A stretch of 64,000 bases of DNA from Dyella flava. Lineage in GTDB: Bacteria > Pseudomonadota > Gammaproteobacteria > Xanthomonadales > Rhodanobacteraceae. The stretch is from NCBI RefSeq assembly GCF_016904955.1, contig NZ_JADIKE010000035.1, positions 248,001 through 312,000 on the forward strand. The letters are read 5' to 3'. The notes under the pieces are model-generated. The model was given only the letters and a program-made list of their open reading frames with translations. It made no database searches and had not been told where the DNA came from. The translations under genes and the position numbers were made by a program. Below are positions 60,928-64,000 of this stretch, one piece after another; the stretch's first letter is position 1, and every line of letters begins with the position of its first letter.

Positions 60928-63411
60928 GTGACATCGCTTGCACAGATCAGCCAGGCCTATCATTTGCACATCGCCGGCACCCAGGCACTGTTTTCTGTCC
61001 AGAGTTTCAAGGGCAAGGAAGCACTCAGCACGCCCTATCGTTTCGAGATCGACGTCACCTGCGCAGCGGCGGACCTGGCCACCGCCTCCGTGCTCGGCAA
61101 AACGGCGAGCTTCACCATCCAGCCCATCGATACCGCCGCCGCGTCGCTGCGTCGCCTCGTCGGCGAGCTGGCCGATACACTCGCCGCCCCGGCGCCTGCG
61201 CGCCTCTTCCGCGGCCTGATCACCCAGTTCGACCAGCTCGACACCTCCGCCGACCAGACCCACTACCGCCTGGTCCTCGAACCGCGCCTCGCCGACCTAT
61301 CGCGCGAGGTCACCAGTCGCCTGTTTCAGAAGCGCAGCGCACCGGAGATCCTCGAAGACGTGCTGCGCCACGCCGGCTTCACCGCCAACGATTTCCAGTT
61401 CACGCTGCGCGCCGGTTATCCCACGCGGGAATACACCACCCAGTACGACGAAACCACCCTCGCCTTTCTCCAACGCATCGCCGCCGACGAAGGGATCTGG
61501 TTTCGCGTTATCCCGACCGATGACCGCGACGTCATCGTCTTCGGTGACGATATCGACGCCTACCAGCGCAGCGGCCTCAGCGTGCCCCTGCGCGCCGACG
61601 CCGGCCTGGAAAGCGCGGGCGCCGAAGCGATCACCTCGCTCACTCAGCAGCGCCGCCGCGTCACCCAAGCGGTGCGCCTGCATGACAACAACCCCCGCAC
61701 CACCGGTGTCTCGCTGCTCACCGACGCCAACGTTGCCCGCGACGACCGCACCACCGCCGGCACCGACTACCGCTGGGGCGAGCATCCAACCGACCCCGAG
61801 GATGCCCAGCGCCTCGCCCGGCTGCGCCATCAGGCGCACCTCACCCAGCAGATCGTCTACGACGGCACCGGCAACGTGCTCGCCCTCGCGCCGGGCAGCG
61901 TGCTGCGGCTGCGCGACAAGCCCCTGCCCGATGCCTCGCACGGCCTGATGATCACCGCCGTCACCCACACCGCCGCCCGCGATCAGCCCTACATCAACAC
62001 CTTTACCGCCATCCCCGCCGATCGCCCCTATCGCAGCCAACCCCTGCCCTGGCCCAGCATCAACGGCCTGCTGCCCGCGCGCATCGTCTCGCCGGGCAAC
62101 TATAAGTACGCCTATCTCACCCAGGACGGCGAGTACCGCGTGCAGCTGCCCTTCGACCTGGACAGCTGGAGCCCCGGCGGCAGCAGCCGCCCGGTACGTC
62201 TGGCCAAACCCTACAGCGGCCGCGACTACGGCCATCACTTCCCGCTGATCGACGGCGCGGAAGTCATCCTGGGCTTTACCCAGGGCGATCCGGATCGCCC
62301 CACCATCGTCGGCGCCGTGCACAACAGCCAGCGCACGGATCTGGTCACCCACCAGAACAACACCCGCAACCTGATCCGCACCGCCGCCGGTAACGAGCTA
62401 CGCATGGAGGATTACCAGGGCGTTGAACACATCCATCTCAGTACGCCCACCCAGACCAGCGAACTCAACCTGGGGCATATGGTGGATGGGCAGAACACGC
62501 CGCGCGGCATCGGGGCGGAGCTGCGTACCGATGGGCATGCCAGTGTGCGGGCGGCCAAAGGCGTGTTCGTCAGTGCCGATGCGCAGCCGGGGGCCCATGG
62601 CCAGCAATTGGAGATGCAGGCGGCCATCGGGCAACTGCAACAGGCGCTCGCACAGACCCAGGCGCTGACGGAGGCGGCCCAGGCCGCCCAAGCCATCGCC
62701 GCCGATTACCGCAAGCAAAAAGACTTGTTCGAGCAATCACTCGATCAGCTGAAAAAGGCGGGCATCCTGATCAGTGCGCCCGATGGCATCGGCCTCACCA
62801 CCGGCGGCTCGCTGCAACTCAACGCCGCGCAAAACCTCATCGCCAGCGCTGGCGGCCATCTCGATGTCGGGGTCATGAAGCGCATCACCGTGGCAGCAGG
62901 CGAGTTGGTCTCGGTGTTCGCGCAGAAGCTCGGCATCAAATTATTTGCCGCCAAGGGCAAGGTGGAGATTCAGGCGCAGAGCGATGCGATGCAACTGCTG
63001 GCGGACCAGAACATGACCATCACCAGCGTCAACGGCCGGGTCACGATCGAGGCCAAGGACGAATTGCTGCTCAAATGCGGCGGCTCCTATTTCCGCATGT
63101 CCGCCACCGGCATCGAGGAAGGTACGCGTGGTGATCGCACGATCAAGTCGGCGGCGTTCGCCCGGCAAGGGCCTTCATTCGTGGCACAACACATGAACAG
63201 TCTTCCGAGCACGGCCTTCAATGATCCCTACGTGCTCCGCAGCAAGATCACCGGCGAAGTGCTCAAACAGCAGCCATACGAAATCGTTCGCGCAGATGGC
63301 ACGCGCATCAAAGGCACTACCGATGACTTAGGGCGAACGAGCATACAGAAAAGCCACGATGTGGAAGATGTTGTGATCCGTGTGCCACCCCATCACGGAG
63401 GCTCGACATGA
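60928..63411 (+). CDS. vgrG: T6SS spike protein VgrG (TssI) with transthyretin-like tail
   Basis: A GTG at 60928 with AAGGGA seven nt upstream is the likely start (827 residues); an ATG at 60880 is in frame but less well supplied. The order is the gp27-like part (about 10-380), gp5-like OB-fold and needle (INGLLPARIVSPGNYKYAYLTQDGEYRVQLPFD to FPLIDGAEVILGFTQGDPDRP), a DUF2345-type beta-helix with a Gln/Ala coiled segment (about 555-620), and a C-terminal domain from about 755. That tail (DPYVLRSKITGEVL..., GTTDDLGRTSIQ) resembles transthyretin-like effector-binding domains. Confidence 0.93.
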   Translation: MTSLAQISQAYHLHIAGTQALFSVQSFKGKEALSTPYRFEIDVTCAAADLATASVLGKTASFTIQPIDTAAASLRRLVGELADTLAAPAPARLFRGLITQFDQLDTSADQTHYRLVLEPRLADLSREVTSRLFQKRSAPEILEDVLRHAGFTANDFQFTLRAGYPTREYTTQYDETTLAFLQRIAADEGIWFRVIPTDDRDVIVFGDDIDAYQRSGLSVPLRADAGLESAGAEAITSLTQQRRRVTQAVRLHDNNPRTTGVSLLTDANVARDDRTTAGTDYRWGEHPTDPEDAQRLARLRHQAHLTQQIVYDGTGNVLALAPGSVLRLRDKPLPDASHGLMITAVTHTAARDQPYINTFTAIPADRPYRSQPLPWPSINGLLPARIVSPGNYKYAYLTQDGEYRVQLPFDLDSWSPGGSSRPVRLAKPYSGRDYGHHFPLIDGAEVILGFTQGDPDRPTIVGAVHNSQRTDLVTHQNNTRNLIRTAAGNELRMEDYQGVEHIHLSTPTQTSELNLGHMVDGQNTPRGIGAELRTDGHASVRAAKGVFVSADAQPGAHGQQLEMQAAIGQLQQALAQTQALTEAAQAAQAIAADYRKQKDLFEQSLDQLKKAGILISAPDGIGLTTGGSLQLNAAQNLIASAGGHLDVGVMKRITVAAGELVSVFAQKLGIKLFAAKGKVEIQAQSDAMQLLADQNMTITSVNGRVTIEAKDELLLKCGGSYFRMSATGIEEGTRGDRTIKSAAFARQGPSFVAQHMNSLPSTAFNDPYVLRSKITGEVLKQQPYEIVRADGTRIKGTTDDLGRTSIQKSHDVEDVVIRVPPHHGGST

Positions 63412-63456
63412 GCCTACGACAGCACGCACTTCCCCCCATCCCAACAGAGGTACGTT

Positions 63457-64000
63457 ATGGCGGTTGATTTCTCACTACTACCCTCCGAAGAACCTGCACA
63501 GATCAGCGCACCATCACGACCCGTCTGGACCATTGCCTTCTTCCTGATGGTGCTTGCCGGTGTTTTTGCCGTGCTGCTTTTCTGGCCGAAAGACATGCCA
63601 ACCCAAACATGGAAGTTTTGGACCAGCCTGGTGCTTTTTCCGATAGGCATCCCTGCGCTCATCGTGCTGCGCCGATACAGCATTTACGAAGGAGACCAAC
63701 TGGATGCTTCGTTACACAACGAAGCCGTGCGTGACTTCAACACTCGTGTTTTTGAAGCGGCAAGCACTCCGCTCGTGCTGATGGACGCGGCCCACCGCTT
63801 TTCTGCGGAGCCCGACAAGAACACCGCCAAGGCCGTCCGGGACGGCGCCGTAACCCTGACGTCTCAAGATCCCATCGCCAAGAAGGGGGAGCCCGTCAAA
63901 GCCCGTTGGCTGATAGTGCCTGGCATGCGCATCACGGCGGGTAAAGCTGAAGATGACCGCCATCGTCGCCAACAAGTGACAGTATGGCTGTTCAACGAAT
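63457..64000 (+). CDS. Two-helix T6SS membrane protein, 3' partial (paralogue of the 2442 gene)
   Basis: The frame from the ATG at 63457 (AGAGG upstream) runs to the window edge without a stop, 181 codons. It begins MAVDFSLLPSEEP, with two helices (about 24-45 and 53-71) around WPKDMPTQTWKFW. The protein at 2442 has WPAHTPTQTPLFWF at the same place and a like start (MPVDLS). It directly follows vgrG, as the other follows PAAR. The rest is soluble with no family I know. A 19-codon frame at 63408 overlapping the vgrG stop is probably not a gene. Confidence 0.65.
   Translation, partial: MAVDFSLLPSEEPAQISAPSRPVWTIAFFLMVLAGVFAVLLFWPKDMPTQTWKFWTSLVLFPIGIPALIVLRRYSIYEGDQLDASLHNEAVRDFNTRVFEAASTPLVLMDAAHRFSAEPDKNTAKAVRDGAVTLTSQDPIAKKGEPVKARWLIVPGMRITAGKAEDDRHRRQQVTVWLFNE

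Noticed and set aside
63408-63467. 19-codon gene overlapping the vgrG stop
   Set aside because: Ends at a stop 10 nt inside the better gene starting at 63457; could at most be a coupling leader.
1-64000. CRISPR arrays, rRNA genes, full insertion sequences, prophage or plasmid origins
   Set aside because: No regularly spaced direct repeats, rRNA sequence, transposase, integrase or replication gene was seen.

Overview
The window looks like the chromosome of a gammaproteobacterium of the order Xanthomonadales, most likely family Rhodanobacteraceae (Dyella, Luteibacter or Rhodanobacter-like). This is inferred from high G+C, the gene set (comEC-exbBD-msbA-lpxK block, DUF6165, an XAC0095-like protein, kynurenine monooxygenase, a full System I cytochrome c cluster) and dispersed repeats of a type common in that order. 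No marker gene allowing a species call is present.

Layout. 1-12.3 kb (+ strand) is one end of a type VI secretion (T6SS) locus. It holds a 5'-truncated GH19-like cell-wall effector, its probable periplasmic immunity protein, a PAAR tip protein, a two-helix membrane protein, then tssM-tssA-tssF-tssG-tssJ. 12.3-25.9 kb (- strand) is envelope and energy housekeeping: DUF6165, lpxK, msbA, exbD, exbB, comEC, lolD, lolC/E, then ygfX-sdhE-sdhBADC and an SDHAF4-like gene at the head of the sdh operon. 26-30 kb carries ygfZ, a strongly structured intergenic region, a SleB-like hydrolase, two glycine-zipper envelope proteins and tatD. 30-34.8 kb is a four-gene drug-efflux operon headed by a MarR regulator with a palindrome at its start. 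34.9-38.2 kb has phaR, phbB-like, kmo and a DUF3293 gene. 38.2-46.3 kb is ccmABCDEFGHI followed by metX. 46.3-48.5 kb has repeats, small genes, cysteine dioxygenase and tRNA-Leu(CAA).

Directly behind the tRNA (48.5-52.5 kb) lies an accessory patch of lower G+C. It contains an NTF2-like gene, a four-helix membrane protein, a DJ-1/PfpI gene with integron-cassette-like ends, two copies of a 46-nt inverted repeat, the broken 3' end of an S41 peptidase gene and a YhcG/DUF1016 nuclease with an extra C-terminal domain. An AraC regulator and a secreted protein follow, then pgaABCD for poly-N-acetylglucosamine with a perfect CRP/Clp palindrome upstream. The window closes with a second T6SS island: a VgrG with a transthyretin-like tail and the start of a paralogue of the two-helix protein seen beside PAAR at the other end.

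How the genes connect. The two T6SS pieces both pair a spike component (PAAR or VgrG) with a member of the same unrecognised membrane-protein family, which is the most promising lead to an undescribed function. The sdh operon is flanked by two unrelated flavinylation/assembly factors (SDHAF4-like in front, SdhE behind). All positions come from reading the sequence; no database search was possible.
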